From Williamsia maris (lineage in GTDB: Bacteria > Actinomycetota > Actinomycetes > Mycobacteriales > Mycobacteriaceae): a stretch of 64,000 bases of DNA. Where the stretch lies: positions 620,001-684,000 of the forward strand of contig NZ_JAMTCJ010000003.1 in the NCBI RefSeq assembly GCF_024171815.1, given 5' to 3'. This document shows positions 32,686 to 39,917 of this stretch, one piece after another; within the stretch, counting starts at the first letter, position 1, and every line of letters starts with the position of its first letter. The position numbers were made by a program, and so were the translations under genes. The notes beneath the pieces were generated by a model. It saw only the letters and a list, made by a program, of their open reading frames with translations, searched no databases and was not told the DNA's origin.

Positions 32686-33018
32686 TCACGCTGCGACCGG
32701 GTGCTTGCGCGGCCGCCCCCTCGGGCGCTTGCGGGCGATGACGGTCCCCTGATCGAGGATCTCGCCACCCCACACCCCCCATGGCTCGGCGCGCTCGAGC
32801 GCGGCGGCCAGGCACTCGCGCCGCAGCGGGCACTGTGTGCACAGCGCCTTGGCCTGCTCGAGTTCGGTCGGGTTCTCGGCGAACCAGAGGTCGGGGTCGG
32901 CCACCCGGCAGGGCAGCGTGCTCGCCTGGCCCGCCGAGGTACAGGACTCCTCGGCGGAGAGGGCGGACAGGTCGTCGGTGGTGATCGATACGGTCAACGG
33001 TGTGGCCGGCGCGGTCAT
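32686..33018 (-). CDS. whiB7: WhiB7-type iron-sulfur transcriptional activator with AT-hook
   Basis: 110 aa. Four cluster cysteines Cys37, Cys60, Cys63 and Cys69 (LPC...CTQC...EC) would hold the 4Fe-4S cluster. WGVWGG (80-85) is the sigma-contacting turn. RKRPRGRPRKHP (96-107) is the AT-hook that distinguishes WhiB7 from other WhiB proteins. WhiB7 activates intrinsic resistance genes when translation is disturbed. ATG 33018 has GGAGG 7 nt upstream; the longer frame from 33102 lies inside the leader RNA. A 430 nt leader with upstream ORF and terminator precedes it, and uvrD2 lies upstream as in mycobacteria. Confidence 0.93.
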   Translation of the reverse strand: MTAPATPLTVSITTDDLSALSAEESCTSAGQASTLPCRVADPDLWFAENPTELEQAKALCTQCPLRRECLAAALERAEPWGVWGGEILDQGTVIARKRPRGRPRKHPVAA

Positions 33019-33104
33019 GTCGGTTCCTCCACATTGGGTGCGAAATGGTCGGGTGGTCTGTACAACCCGGACATCGCTTGTGTGGATCACATGAATACAC
33101 AAGA

Positions 33105-33143
33105 GAGGCCACGGGTTTCGCGTGTGCGATTCACCGTGGCCTC
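33105..33143 (-). terminator. whiB7 leader attenuator hairpin
   Basis: On the minus strand GAGGCCACGG and CCGTGGCCTC form a perfect 10 bp stem around a 19 nt loop, followed by TCTTGTGTATT. It begins 21 nt after the stop of the upstream ORF and ends 87 nt before the whiB7 start, the arrangement of a transcription attenuator. Confidence 0.75.
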
Positions 33144-33163
33144 GAAAGCTCGTGCGCTGGAAC

Positions 33164-33379
33164 TCAGCTCAGCTGTCGATGTCGTACGGGAACCGCATTG
33201 CGGTGGGCTCGTGCCGGGGCGGACGCGGGAGTGGCGGTTGCGAAGTACAGCTGGGCTGTCGCTTCGAACGTGGGCGCCATGGGCTCAGCAAAGCTGAATC
33301 CCCAGGAATGGACCCCGCGCGTACGCACAGCAGCTGCCGAAGGCATGCCTGCCGACTCGATGACGATTGCGTTGTTCAC
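33164..33379 (-). CDS. Alanine-rich upstream ORF in the whiB7 leader
   Basis: 71-aa reading frame from GTG 33379 with the Shine-Dalgarno GAGAGGAG 7 nt upstream, stop TGA at 33164. 16 of 71 residues are Ala, with SAAAVRT early and an Ala-dense stretch TATPASAPARA near the end. It is a plausible sensor peptide: stalling or slowed translation here would change folding of the hairpin at 33105-33143. In mycobacteria whiB7 is controlled by an upstream ORF of this kind; the peptide sequence is not expected to be conserved. Not predicted to be a functional protein. Confidence 0.65.
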   Translation of the reverse strand: MNNAIVIESAGMPSAAAVRTRGVHSWGFSFAEPMAPTFEATAQLYFATATPASAPARAHRNAVPVRHRQLS

Positions 33380-33417
33380 TGGTCCACTCCTCTCTGTTCC
33401 GATATGACACGAGTCGT

Positions 33418-33433
33418 CCTCGCCGAAGCGAGG
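33418..33433 (-). promoter_or_regulatory. UUCG tetraloop hairpin in whiB7 5' leader
   Basis: CCTCGC-TTCG-GCGAGG on the minus strand: a 6 bp stem closed by the very stable C(UUCG)G loop, about 16-31 nt after the expected transcription start. Possibly an RNA-stabilising element at the 5' end. Confidence 0.55.
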
Positions 33434-33455
33434 TGTTCCCGTACTGACATCAAGG

Positions 33456-33495
33456 AGCTTACGAGATCGTTCGCCGATCGCACAACCTATTTATG
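33456..33495 (-). promoter_or_regulatory. whiB7 promoter with AT-rich activator site
   Basis: On the minus strand -35 TTGTGC (33485-33480), 18 bp spacer, -10 TAAGCT (33461-33456). Directly upstream of the -35 lies CATAAATAGG, the AT-rich element at the position where WhiB7 binds its own and target promoters together with the housekeeping sigma factor. Start of transcription expected near 33449, giving a leader of about 430 nt. Confidence 0.7.
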
Positions 33496-33526
33496 ACCTG
33501 CGGTTTCGATCTTTTCTCGACGCGGG

Positions 33527-35605
33527 TCAGGCCCCGGTGGAGGCGACCAGACCGAGCAGCATCTCGCCGTACTGGTCCAGCTTCTTCGCGCCGATGCCCG
33601 GGATGGCCACGAGTGCGGCCACGTCGTCGGGCCGCTGTTCGGCGATCGCGATGAGCGTGTTGTCCGAGAAGACCACGAACGCAGGCACTTTCTGCTCCTT
33701 GGCCTGCTCGCTACGCCACTCCTTGAGGGCGATGAACAGGTCTTCGTCGAGGTTGCTCGGGCAGCTCTCACACCGGCCGAGCAGCGACGCGGTCTTGCCC
33801 AACAACTGCTTTCCGCACACGCGACACTGCGGTCGCTTGCGAATCTTCTTCGGTTCGGCGATGCGGGACGCCGGCGAGTCGTCGGGTACCAGGTCGACCA
33901 GGAATCGCGATCGGCGTCGACCACGTCGGCCGCCCTCGGCCCGCGCCAACGCCCACGACAGATGTAGGTGCTCGCGAGCGCGGGTGATGCCGACGTAGAA
34001 CAACCGACGCTCCTCCTCGACGTCCTCGTCGGAACCGTTGATGGCCTGGTTGATCGGCAGCGAGCCGTCGACGACGCCGACGAGGAACACCGCGTCCCAC
34101 TCGAGGCCCTTGGCCGCGTGCAGGGAGGAGAGCGTCACACCCTGCACCGTCGGTGGGTGTCGGGCCTGCGACCGCGCCGCCAACTCCGCCGACAGCTCCC
34201 CCAGTCCGATATCGGGGCTGTCGACCAGCAGGTCCTCGGAGAGGGTGACCAGCGCGCGCAGCGATTCCCAGCGTTGCCGGGCCTGGGTACCGGCGGGCTC
34301 TTCGTCGCTCAGACCCAGTGGACCCAGAATCGCCTTGAGCAGGGTCGGGAGGTCGGCGTCGGTGGGAAGGTCGGTGCGGGCGGCGGCCTGCGCGATAGAG
34401 CGCATGGCCTGCCGGATCTCGGCGCGCTGGAAGAACGCCTCTCCCCCGCGCACCTGATACGGGATACCCGCCGCGGTCAGCGCGTCCTCGTGGGCCTGCG
34501 CCTGCGCGTTGACGCGGTAGAGGATCGCGATCTCCGCGGGCGGGATGCCCTGTGCGATCAGTCGTTTGATGCGGGCGGTGACCGCGGTGGCCTCGGCGGG
34601 CTCGTCGTCGTACTCGGCGAACACCGGCTCGGGGCCGGGCGGCCGCTGACCGATCAGCTTGAGGCGGGTGCCGGCCACGCGGCCACGCGCGGCGCCGATC
34701 GCGCGGTTGGCGAGGCCGACGACCTCCGGGGTGGAGCGATAGTCGCGCTCGAGACGGACCATCGCCGCCTCGGGGAAGCGCCGCGAGAAATCGAGCAGGT
34801 AGCGCGGGCTCGCACCGGTGAAGGTGTAGATCGTCTGATTCGCGTCGCCGACCACGGTCAGGTCGTCACGGTTGCCGAGCCAGGCGTCGAGCAGACTCTG
34901 CTGGGCCGGCGTGACGTCCTGGTACTCGTCGACGACGAAGCAGCGGTAGCGGTCGCGGAACTCCTCGGCGAGCTGCGGGTGTCCGGCGAGGATCCCGGTG
35001 GTCACCAGCAGGAGGTCGTCGAAGTCGAGGAGTTGATCGCCGTCGTCGGAGATCTTGGCCGCCTCGTAGGCTCCGTAGACCGCAGCGACCTTCTCGGCCG
35101 GGAACGGGGTCTCACGGCGCCGCCTGGTGACCTCCTCGACGTAGTCGTCGACACCGATCAACGAGGCCTTGGCCCACTCGATCTCCGACGACAGGTCACG
35201 CAGCGTCTCGGTGGAGGTGTCGAGTCCGGACCGGCGGGCCGCCCGGGAGACCACCGGGAACTTGTTGTCGAGCAGTTCCCAGCGGCTCGAGCCGATCGCC
35301 TGCGGCCAGAAGTACCGCAGTTGGCGCATGGCCGAGGCGTGGAACGTCATCGCCTGCACGGTGTTGCCCGACCCGGCCAGACCGAGCGACCGGAGGCGGC
35401 CGCGCATCTCACCTGCGGCGCGGGCGGTGAACGTGACCGCGAGGACCTGGCTGCCGCGGACGTGTTCCTCGTTGACCAGGTGCGCGATGCGACGGGTGAT
35501 GGTGCGGGTCTTGCCGGTGCCCGCCCCCGCCAGCACACAGACCGGTCCGCGGGGTGCGAGGACGGCGGCCTGTTGATCGGGGTCCAGGCCCTCCAGGAGG
35601 TGCAT
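33527..35605 (-). CDS. uvrD2: UvrD2-type DNA helicase with HRDC domain
   Basis: Superfamily 1 3'-5' helicase of 692 aa. Walker A GAGTGKT (residues 27-33), motif II DEYQD (about 230), motif IV-VI stations QTIYTFTGAS, LERDYRS and VTLSSLHAAKGLEWDAVFLVG. After the motor comes a tetracysteine module CRVCGKQLLGKTASLLGRCESC (about 590-611) and a C-terminal HRDC domain. This order is specific to actinobacterial UvrD2. ATG 35605 is preferred because homology starts there, although GGAGGG sits directly against it; ATG 35638 is the alternative. Divergent from the mycoredoxin gene and upstream of whiB7, as in Rv3198c. Confidence 0.93.
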   Translation of the reverse strand: MHLLEGLDPDQQAAVLAPRGPVCVLAGAGTGKTRTITRRIAHLVNEEHVRGSQVLAVTFTARAAGEMRGRLRSLGLAGSGNTVQAMTFHASAMRQLRYFWPQAIGSSRWELLDNKFPVVSRAARRSGLDTSTETLRDLSSEIEWAKASLIGVDDYVEEVTRRRRETPFPAEKVAAVYGAYEAAKISDDGDQLLDFDDLLLVTTGILAGHPQLAEEFRDRYRCFVVDEYQDVTPAQQSLLDAWLGNRDDLTVVGDANQTIYTFTGASPRYLLDFSRRFPEAAMVRLERDYRSTPEVVGLANRAIGAARGRVAGTRLKLIGQRPPGPEPVFAEYDDEPAEATAVTARIKRLIAQGIPPAEIAILYRVNAQAQAHEDALTAAGIPYQVRGGEAFFQRAEIRQAMRSIAQAAARTDLPTDADLPTLLKAILGPLGLSDEEPAGTQARQRWESLRALVTLSEDLLVDSPDIGLGELSAELAARSQARHPPTVQGVTLSSLHAAKGLEWDAVFLVGVVDGSLPINQAINGSDEDVEEERRLFYVGITRAREHLHLSWALARAEGGRRGRRRSRFLVDLVPDDSPASRIAEPKKIRKRPQCRVCGKQLLGKTASLLGRCESCPSNLDEDLFIALKEWRSEQAKEQKVPAFVVFSDNTLIAIAEQRPDDVAALVAIPGIGAKKLDQYGEMLLGLVASTGA

Positions 35606-35681
35606 CCCTCCAGTATCCCGAAGAGGTGCGACAGTCATGGTTCGGGGAACAATTCGGGGCCGTGAGGACGTTGGGACCGGC

Positions 35682-35930
35682 ATGAGCACTGACACCGCCC
35701 TCACCATGTACACCACCTCGTGGTGCGGCTTCTGCGCCCGCCTGAAGACCGGTCTGCGCAGCGAGGGGATCGAATGGACCGAGATCGACATCGAGCGCGA
35801 ACCCTCGGCCGCCGAGTTCGTCGGCAGCGTGAACAACGGCAACCATGTGGTCCCGACCGTCGTCTACGCCGACGGCAGCACCGCCACCAACCCGTCGCTG
35901 AACGACGTCAAGGCCAAGCTCGGCGTCTGA
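35682..35930 (+). CDS. Mycoredoxin (glutaredoxin-like)
   Basis: 82-aa thioredoxin-fold protein. The active site CGFC is at about residues 13-16 (TSWCGFCARLK; mycoredoxin-1 has CGYC), with cis-Pro in VVPTVVY and GSTATNPSL at the end. Mycoredoxin-1 reduces mycothiol mixed disulfides. The order after uvrD2 and before nudC equals that of Rv3198A. ATG 35682 follows a spacer without good Shine-Dalgarno. The stop is followed directly by a tandem repeat array and a strong terminator. Confidence 0.9.
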   Translation: MSTDTALTMYTTSWCGFCARLKTGLRSEGIEWTEIDIEREPSAAEFVGSVNNGNHVVPTVVYADGSTATNPSLNDVKAKLGV

Positions 35931-35931
35931 C

Positions 35932-36069
35932 CCGCCAGTAGGGCATCTGACCCCGCCGGTTGGGCACGTGAGTACGCCAGTTGGGCACGTACACCCGCCA
36001 GTTGGGCACATGGTGCCCAGTGAACGGTCGTAGGTGCCCAACTGGCGGTTTTTACTGCCCAACTGACGG
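35932..36069. repeat. 21 bp tandem repeats with inverted copies, junction mycoredoxin/nudC
   Basis: Four copies of a CCGCCAGTTGGGCAC-type unit begin at 35932, 35953, 35974 and 35995, exactly 21 bp apart, with differing spacer bases. Two inverted copies (TGCCCAACTGGCGG at 36035, TGCCCAACTGACGG at 36056) follow, also 21 bp apart. The block fills the whole 141 bp between two convergent genes. Confidence 0.88.
35995..36053 (+). terminator. Intrinsic terminator of the mycoredoxin gene
   Basis: The fourth direct copy CCGCCAGTTGGGCAC (35995-36009) pairs over 15 bp with the inverted copy at 36034-36048, followed by TTTTT. A smaller hairpin GTGCCCAG can form in the loop. Confidence 0.8.
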
Positions 36070-36071
36070 AG

Positions 36072-37010
36072 CTAGTCCGCGTCGTGCGCCCAGGCCGTGA
36101 CGAGTTGACGCGCGATCGAGATCGAGCCCGGCAGCCGTAGGCGCGGGGCGTCCGGACCGTCGTCGGTCTCCGGCGTCCCGTCGCCGCGCAGCCATTCGTC
36201 TCCGCTGCTCAATGCGGCCAGGACCTCGTCGCGCGGGAACCAGATCGCCTCGGTGATCTCGCCGTCGATGAAGTCCAACGGCTGGTCGCGGTCGGCACGG
36301 GCCTCGAAGCCCAGCATCAGCGAACGCGGAAACGGCCACGGCTGGCTGCCGAGGTAGCGGGGTTCGAACACGTCGAGCCCGGTCTCCTCGTGCAGTTCGC
36401 GGATGACGCACTGCTCCAACGACTCCCCCGGTTCGACGAACCCCGCGAAGGTCGAGAACCATCGATCCGGCCAACCGGACTGCCGACCGAGCAGCACGTG
36501 GTCGGCGCCGTCATGGACGACGGTGATGATGGCCGGGTCCGTGCGGGGGAACTCCTCGACGCCGGTCTCGGTGTTGCGACGGACCCAGCCTGCCCGGGCC
36601 GGCTCCAGCGGATGTCCGTCGACCGGCGAGAAGCCCGCCGCGGCATGCCAGTTCAGGACGCCGAGTGCCGTGCTCACCAGTCCGGCCTCGTCGCCGGTGA
36701 GTCGACCGGCGCTGCGTCGGGCGTCGGCACTGCGACCGGTGATCGCCTCGACCCGGATCGCCCACAGATGGACGCCGTCGAGGATGCCGAGGAACACCGC
36801 GTGCGGCGGGATCGACTCGGCCACATCGGTTGCCGCGATCCAGTTCAGGCCGTTCTCGCCGACGCCGTAGCGCCCGCCGCCGTCGATCTCGAGGACGCGC
36901 GCCTGCGGCCAGTGCGATGCCAGCAGGGCGCCGTCGTGGCGGATCTCGTCGGCCCGATCGATGGTCGACCGGGACAGCAGAGGCGGTTCGATGAACTCAA
37001 AAGTAGCCAC
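36072..37010 (-). CDS. nudC: NAD+ diphosphatase NudC (Nudix hydrolase)
   Basis: 312 aa. The Nudix box GFVEPGESLEQCVIRELHEETGL (about residues 190-212) holds the metal-binding glutamates. The NudC signature SQPWPFPRSLMLGF follows at about 220, selecting NADH/NAD-capped substrates. The region before the Nudix domain, where E. coli NudC has a four-cysteine zinc ribbon, reads WHAAAGFSPVDGHPLEPARAGWVRRN and has no cysteine. GTG 37010. Position equals Rv3199c. It hydrolyses NADH to NMNH and AMP and can remove NAD caps from RNA in other bacteria. Confidence 0.92.
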   Translation of the reverse strand: MATFEFIEPPLLSRSTIDRADEIRHDGALLASHWPQARVLEIDGGGRYGVGENGLNWIAATDVAESIPPHAVFLGILDGVHLWAIRVEAITGRSADARRSAGRLTGDEAGLVSTALGVLNWHAAAGFSPVDGHPLEPARAGWVRRNTETGVEEFPRTDPAIITVVHDGADHVLLGRQSGWPDRWFSTFAGFVEPGESLEQCVIRELHEETGLDVFEPRYLGSQPWPFPRSLMLGFEARADRDQPLDFIDGEITEAIWFPRDEVLAALSSGDEWLRGDGTPETDDGPDAPRLRLPGSISIARQLVTAWAHDAD

Positions 37011-37040
37011 CCGACGAGCTTAGTGATCGTTGGCGACAGC

Positions 37041-37721
37041 TCAGGCGGCGGACTCGTCGGGGCGACGCCACCGACGGGCGTAGTCGTCGACGCGGCGTTG
37101 ACCGGTTCGTGCGGCGATGGCGTCCATCAGCGCGTCCGTGGCGGCACGGATCCCGACCGCGTCCGCGTCCACGCCGCGCAGGTCCAGCGGCGGCAGGAAC
37201 TCCACGCGCACCCGTTCGCGACCGCGGAGTCCGCGCGACGGAGCGGTGGCGGTGATCGCAACCGGGATCAGCGGCGCACCGGTCGCCAGCGCCACCCGGA
37301 CCGTACCGGTCCGACCGCGGTACATCGCACCGTCCGGTGAGCGGGTGCCCTCGGGGTGGATCCCCCACACCCCGTCGCGCCGCAGGATCTCGACCGCGGC
37401 CCGCACTGCCTGGCGGGCGGAGTCGCCGCCCGCGCGGTCGACCGGGATCTGCCCGGTGGCGGCCATGAACCACCGGACCATCCGCCCACGGGCGCCGCGA
37501 GACTCGAAGTACTCGTCTTTCGCGAGGAAGTGCACGCACCGACGCGCGGCCAGGGCGAGATGCAGCGAATCGATCGCCGCCAGATGGTTTGCGGCGAGGA
37601 TGACCGCCCCGCGTCGCGGGACATGTTCTCGGCCGACGATCTCCGGGCGGCCGACGACGCGCAGCACCGGGCCGATCAGCACGGTGCGACACAGGAATTG
37701 GACTGCACCGGCGAGGGACAT
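37041..37721 (-). CDS. 1-acylglycerol-3-phosphate acyltransferase (PlsC family)
   Basis: 226 aa, acyltransferase of phospholipid synthesis, membrane-associated. Motif I is NHLAAIDS (about residues 45-52; family NHxSxxD with Ser replaced by Ala), motif II region VHFLAKDEYFE, motif III HPEGTRSPDG (about 128-137) and motif IV LIPVAITA. Length is normal for the family. The ATG at 37721 overlaps the palindromic operator shared with the TetR gene, with no space for a Shine-Dalgarno, so the message is probably leaderless. The adjacent TetR protein is the probable repressor. Confidence 0.87.
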   Translation of the reverse strand: MSLAGAVQFLCRTVLIGPVLRVVGRPEIVGREHVPRRGAVILAANHLAAIDSLHLALAARRCVHFLAKDEYFESRGARGRMVRWFMAATGQIPVDRAGGDSARQAVRAAVEILRRDGVWGIHPEGTRSPDGAMYRGRTGTVRVALATGAPLIPVAITATAPSRGLRGRERVRVEFLPPLDLRGVDADAVGIRAATDALMDAIAARTGQRRVDDYARRWRRPDESAA

Positions 37722-37757
37722 AGACAGTGTCTACCACCGGTTGGTAGACACTGTCTA
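37721..37757. promoter_or_regulatory. Double palindromic operator between plsC-like and tetR genes
   Basis: TAGACAGTGTCTACCA (37721-37736), CCGGT, then TGGTAGACACTGTCTA (37742-37757): a perfect 16 bp inverted repeat. Each arm itself is a 13 bp palindrome, TAGACA-G-TGTCTA and TAGACA-C-TGTCTA, 24 bp apart centre to centre. The block covers the whole gap between the two divergent start codons. Confidence 0.85.
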
Positions 37758-37758
37758 G

Positions 37759-38343
37759 ATGGTTGATCACCCGACCCGCGCTGCTCTGGTCCGTGCGGGA
37801 GTGGAACTGCTAGAGGAGACCGGGTCCGCAGAGGTGGGCCTGCGCGAGATCGCACGCCGCGCCGGCGTCTCCCACGGTGCCCCGCGCCGCTGGTTCCCGA
37901 CCCATCGAGCGCTGTTGTCGGCGGTGGCCGCGGTGGGCCTGGATGATCTCGCCCGGGTCGTCACGTCTTCGACCGACGGCAGCCGACATCCCGTTCGCGC
38001 CGCGGCCCTGGCCTACATCCGGTTCGCCGTCGACCGACCTGCGATGTTCACGCTGGTGTTCCGACATGACCTGCTCGACGGCGGCGGGTCCGATCTGCGT
38101 GCCACGTCGCGGCCGTTGATGGAGTGGTTCCGCGACCTTGTCGATGACCCTGACCGCGACGAACGTGAGATCCGGGCGGCATCGCTGTGGACCAGCGTGC
38201 ACGGCATCGCGGTCCTCGCGGGTACCGGTGCACTCGCGCTGGTGAGCCCGACCACCTCGCCCGCCGACCTCGTCGACGCGGCGATCGCGGCGTCCCGTAC
38301 CGGGACGCGGCGATCAGATCAGGCCGGGCCCTTGCGGACGTAG
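37759..38343 (+). CDS. TetR-family transcriptional regulator
   Basis: 194 aa. The N-terminal ALVRAGVELLEETGSAEVGLREIARRAGVSHGAPRRWFPTHRALLSAVAAVGL (about residues 8-60) is the TetR helix-turn-helix. The C-terminal domain has the TetR_C WHG-like pattern (ASLWTSVHGIAVLAGTGAL). The ATG at 37759 comes one base after the operator, so the mRNA is probably leaderless. It would repress itself and the divergent acyltransferase. Its last 25 bp overlap the 3' end of the K+ channel gene. Confidence 0.88.
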   Translation: MVDHPTRAALVRAGVELLEETGSAEVGLREIARRAGVSHGAPRRWFPTHRALLSAVAAVGLDDLARVVTSSTDGSRHPVRAAALAYIRFAVDRPAMFTLVFRHDLLDGGGSDLRATSRPLMEWFRDLVDDPDRDEREIRAASLWTSVHGIAVLAGTGALALVSPTTSPADLVDAAIAASRTGTRRSDQAGPLRT

Positions 38344-39383
38344 AGCAGACGGTCGCCGTCCTCGATGGCGTCGACCACGCTGTCGTCCACACGATGCAGC
38401 GTGCCGCCACGGACGACGCCGAGCACGATGTCACTCAGGTGCTGCGGGGATGCGCCGAGCTCGTCGCGCTCCACGTCACGCTCGGCGATGGCGAACCCCT
38501 CGTCCGGCGTGAGCAGGTCCTCGATGATCTCGACGACGGCCGGGGTGGACGTGGCCAGACCGAGGAGGCGTCCGGCGGTCTCCGACGAGACGATCACCGA
38601 GTCTGCGCCGGACTGCCGGATCAGGTGCGTGTTCTCCGCCTCGCGGATGGACGCGACGATCTTGGCGTTCGGCGCGAGCTCGCGTGCGGTCAGTGTCGCG
38701 AGGACCGCGGTGTCGTCGCGGTTGGCGGCGACAATGATCGCCGACGCGTGCTGAGTGCCCGCGAGGCGGAGGACGTCGGAGCGGGTGGCGTCGCCGCGTA
38801 CGGTCACCAATCCCTTCGCGGCGGCGTTCTCGAGGACGGTCGGATTGGAGTCGACGACGACGATCTCCGACGGCTTGGTCCCGTCCTCGACCATCGCGGC
38901 CACCGCGGTCTTGCCCTTGGTGCCGTATCCGACGACGACGGTGTGGTTGCGCACCTTGCTCCTCCAACGCTGGATCTTGAGTGCCTGCCGGGACCGCTCG
39001 GTGAGCACCTCGAGGGTGGTACCGACCAACACGATCAGGAACATGACGCGCAGTGGCGTGATGACCAGGACGTTGATCAGCCTCGCCTCGGGCGCGAACG
39101 GGGTGATGTCGCCGTAACCGGTCGTCGACAGCGACACCGTCGCGTAGTACAGACAGTCCAGGAACGACAGCTCGTTGTCCTGGACGTCGCGGTAGCCGTC
39201 ACGATCGAGGTAGACGATGAACACCGCGGCGAACAGCGCGCCCAACGCGAACAGCACCCGTTTGCTGATCGCCCGCCCCGGGCTCGACTGCATCTCGGGG
39301 ATGCGGACGACACCGACCAGCGCGTGGTCGGGCATGGAGGTGAGTTCGTCAGGACGGAGTCGTCGACGCAATGGTCCGGGCAT
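38319..39383 (-). CDS. Potassium channel with TrkA-N (RCK) domain
   Basis: 354 aa. Two membrane helices enclose a pore loop with the K+ selectivity filter TTGYGD (about residue 88). The pore is followed by an RCK domain with the Rossmann loop VVGYGTKGKTAV (about 150), VVDSNPTVLENAAAKGLVTVRGDATRSDVL and a TrkA-C-like end. Two-helix architecture is that of MthK-type channels. It corresponds to Rv3200c. ATG 39383. The charged N-terminus (PGPLRRRLRPDELT) is cytoplasmic. Gating ligand not predictable. Confidence 0.92.
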   Translation of the reverse strand: MPGPLRRRLRPDELTSMPDHALVGVVRIPEMQSSPGRAISKRVLFALGALFAAVFIVYLDRDGYRDVQDNELSFLDCLYYATVSLSTTGYGDITPFAPEARLINVLVITPLRVMFLIVLVGTTLEVLTERSRQALKIQRWRSKVRNHTVVVGYGTKGKTAVAAMVEDGTKPSEIVVVDSNPTVLENAAAKGLVTVRGDATRSDVLRLAGTQHASAIIVAANRDDTAVLATLTARELAPNAKIVASIREAENTHLIRQSGADSVIVSSETAGRLLGLATSTPAVVEIIEDLLTPDEGFAIAERDVERDELGASPQHLSDIVLGVVRGGTLHRVDDSVVDAIEDGDRLLYVRKGPA

Positions 39384-39488
39384 CGAGGGGACTGTATCCC
39401 GCTGCGAGCGTGGGCGACGAACATCGCCTCAGGAGACGAGTTCACCCGCACACCGGTACAGCCGCGCCCGGTGGTTCATAGTGTCTCC

Positions 39489-39908
39489 ATGGCAACAATC
39501 CTGGAGAAGAATCCTCTGGCCCGGCGTGTACGGGCGGCCCGTGACGACGCGTCCCGCGAGGCGACGGTGATGGGCGCGGGCCTGATCACCATGGGCGTGC
39601 TGCACTTCGTGGTCCCCGGCCCGTTCGACGCGCAGATCCCACGGGAGATCCCCGGCGAACCCCGGACCCTCACCTATGCCTCCGGCGTCGCCGAGGCGGC
39701 CATCGGCGCGGGCCTGCTGATCCCGCGCACACGCAAGCCCGCGGCCGCGGCCGCCATCGCGCTGTTCGTCGCGGTGTACCCCGCCAACCTCAACATGGTC
39801 CGGATCTACTGGGACAAGCCGTTGATCCGAGCCGGGGCGATCGCGCGACTGCCCTTCCAGATCCCGATGATCACCACCGCGGTGAAGATCTGGCGCAGAA
39901 CCCCCTGA
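39489..39908 (+). CDS. DoxX-like small membrane protein
   Basis: 139 aa with four hydrophobic helices. LITMGVLHFVVPGPFDAQIPREIPG (about residues 35-60) and ASGVAEAAIGAGLLIPRTRKPAA (about 68-90) match the DoxX-like group (motif GxxHF... and SGxxE...G). Role unknown; relatives are tied to quinone or redox stress. ATG 39489 is where homology starts. Divergent from the K+ channel gene and convergent with adnB (9 bp gap). Confidence 0.8.
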   Translation: MATILEKNPLARRVRAARDDASREATVMGAGLITMGVLHFVVPGPFDAQIPREIPGEPRTLTYASGVAEAAIGAGLLIPRTRKPAAAAAIALFVAVYPANLNMVRIYWDKPLIRAGAIARLPFQIPMITTAVKIWRRTP

Positions 39909-39917
39909 GACAGAAGG

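Noticed and set aside
33019-33102. Longer WhiB7 starting at 33102
   Set aside because: The added 28 residues lie in the leader between the terminator and a good Shine-Dalgarno at 33026-33030; WhiB7 homology begins at 33018.
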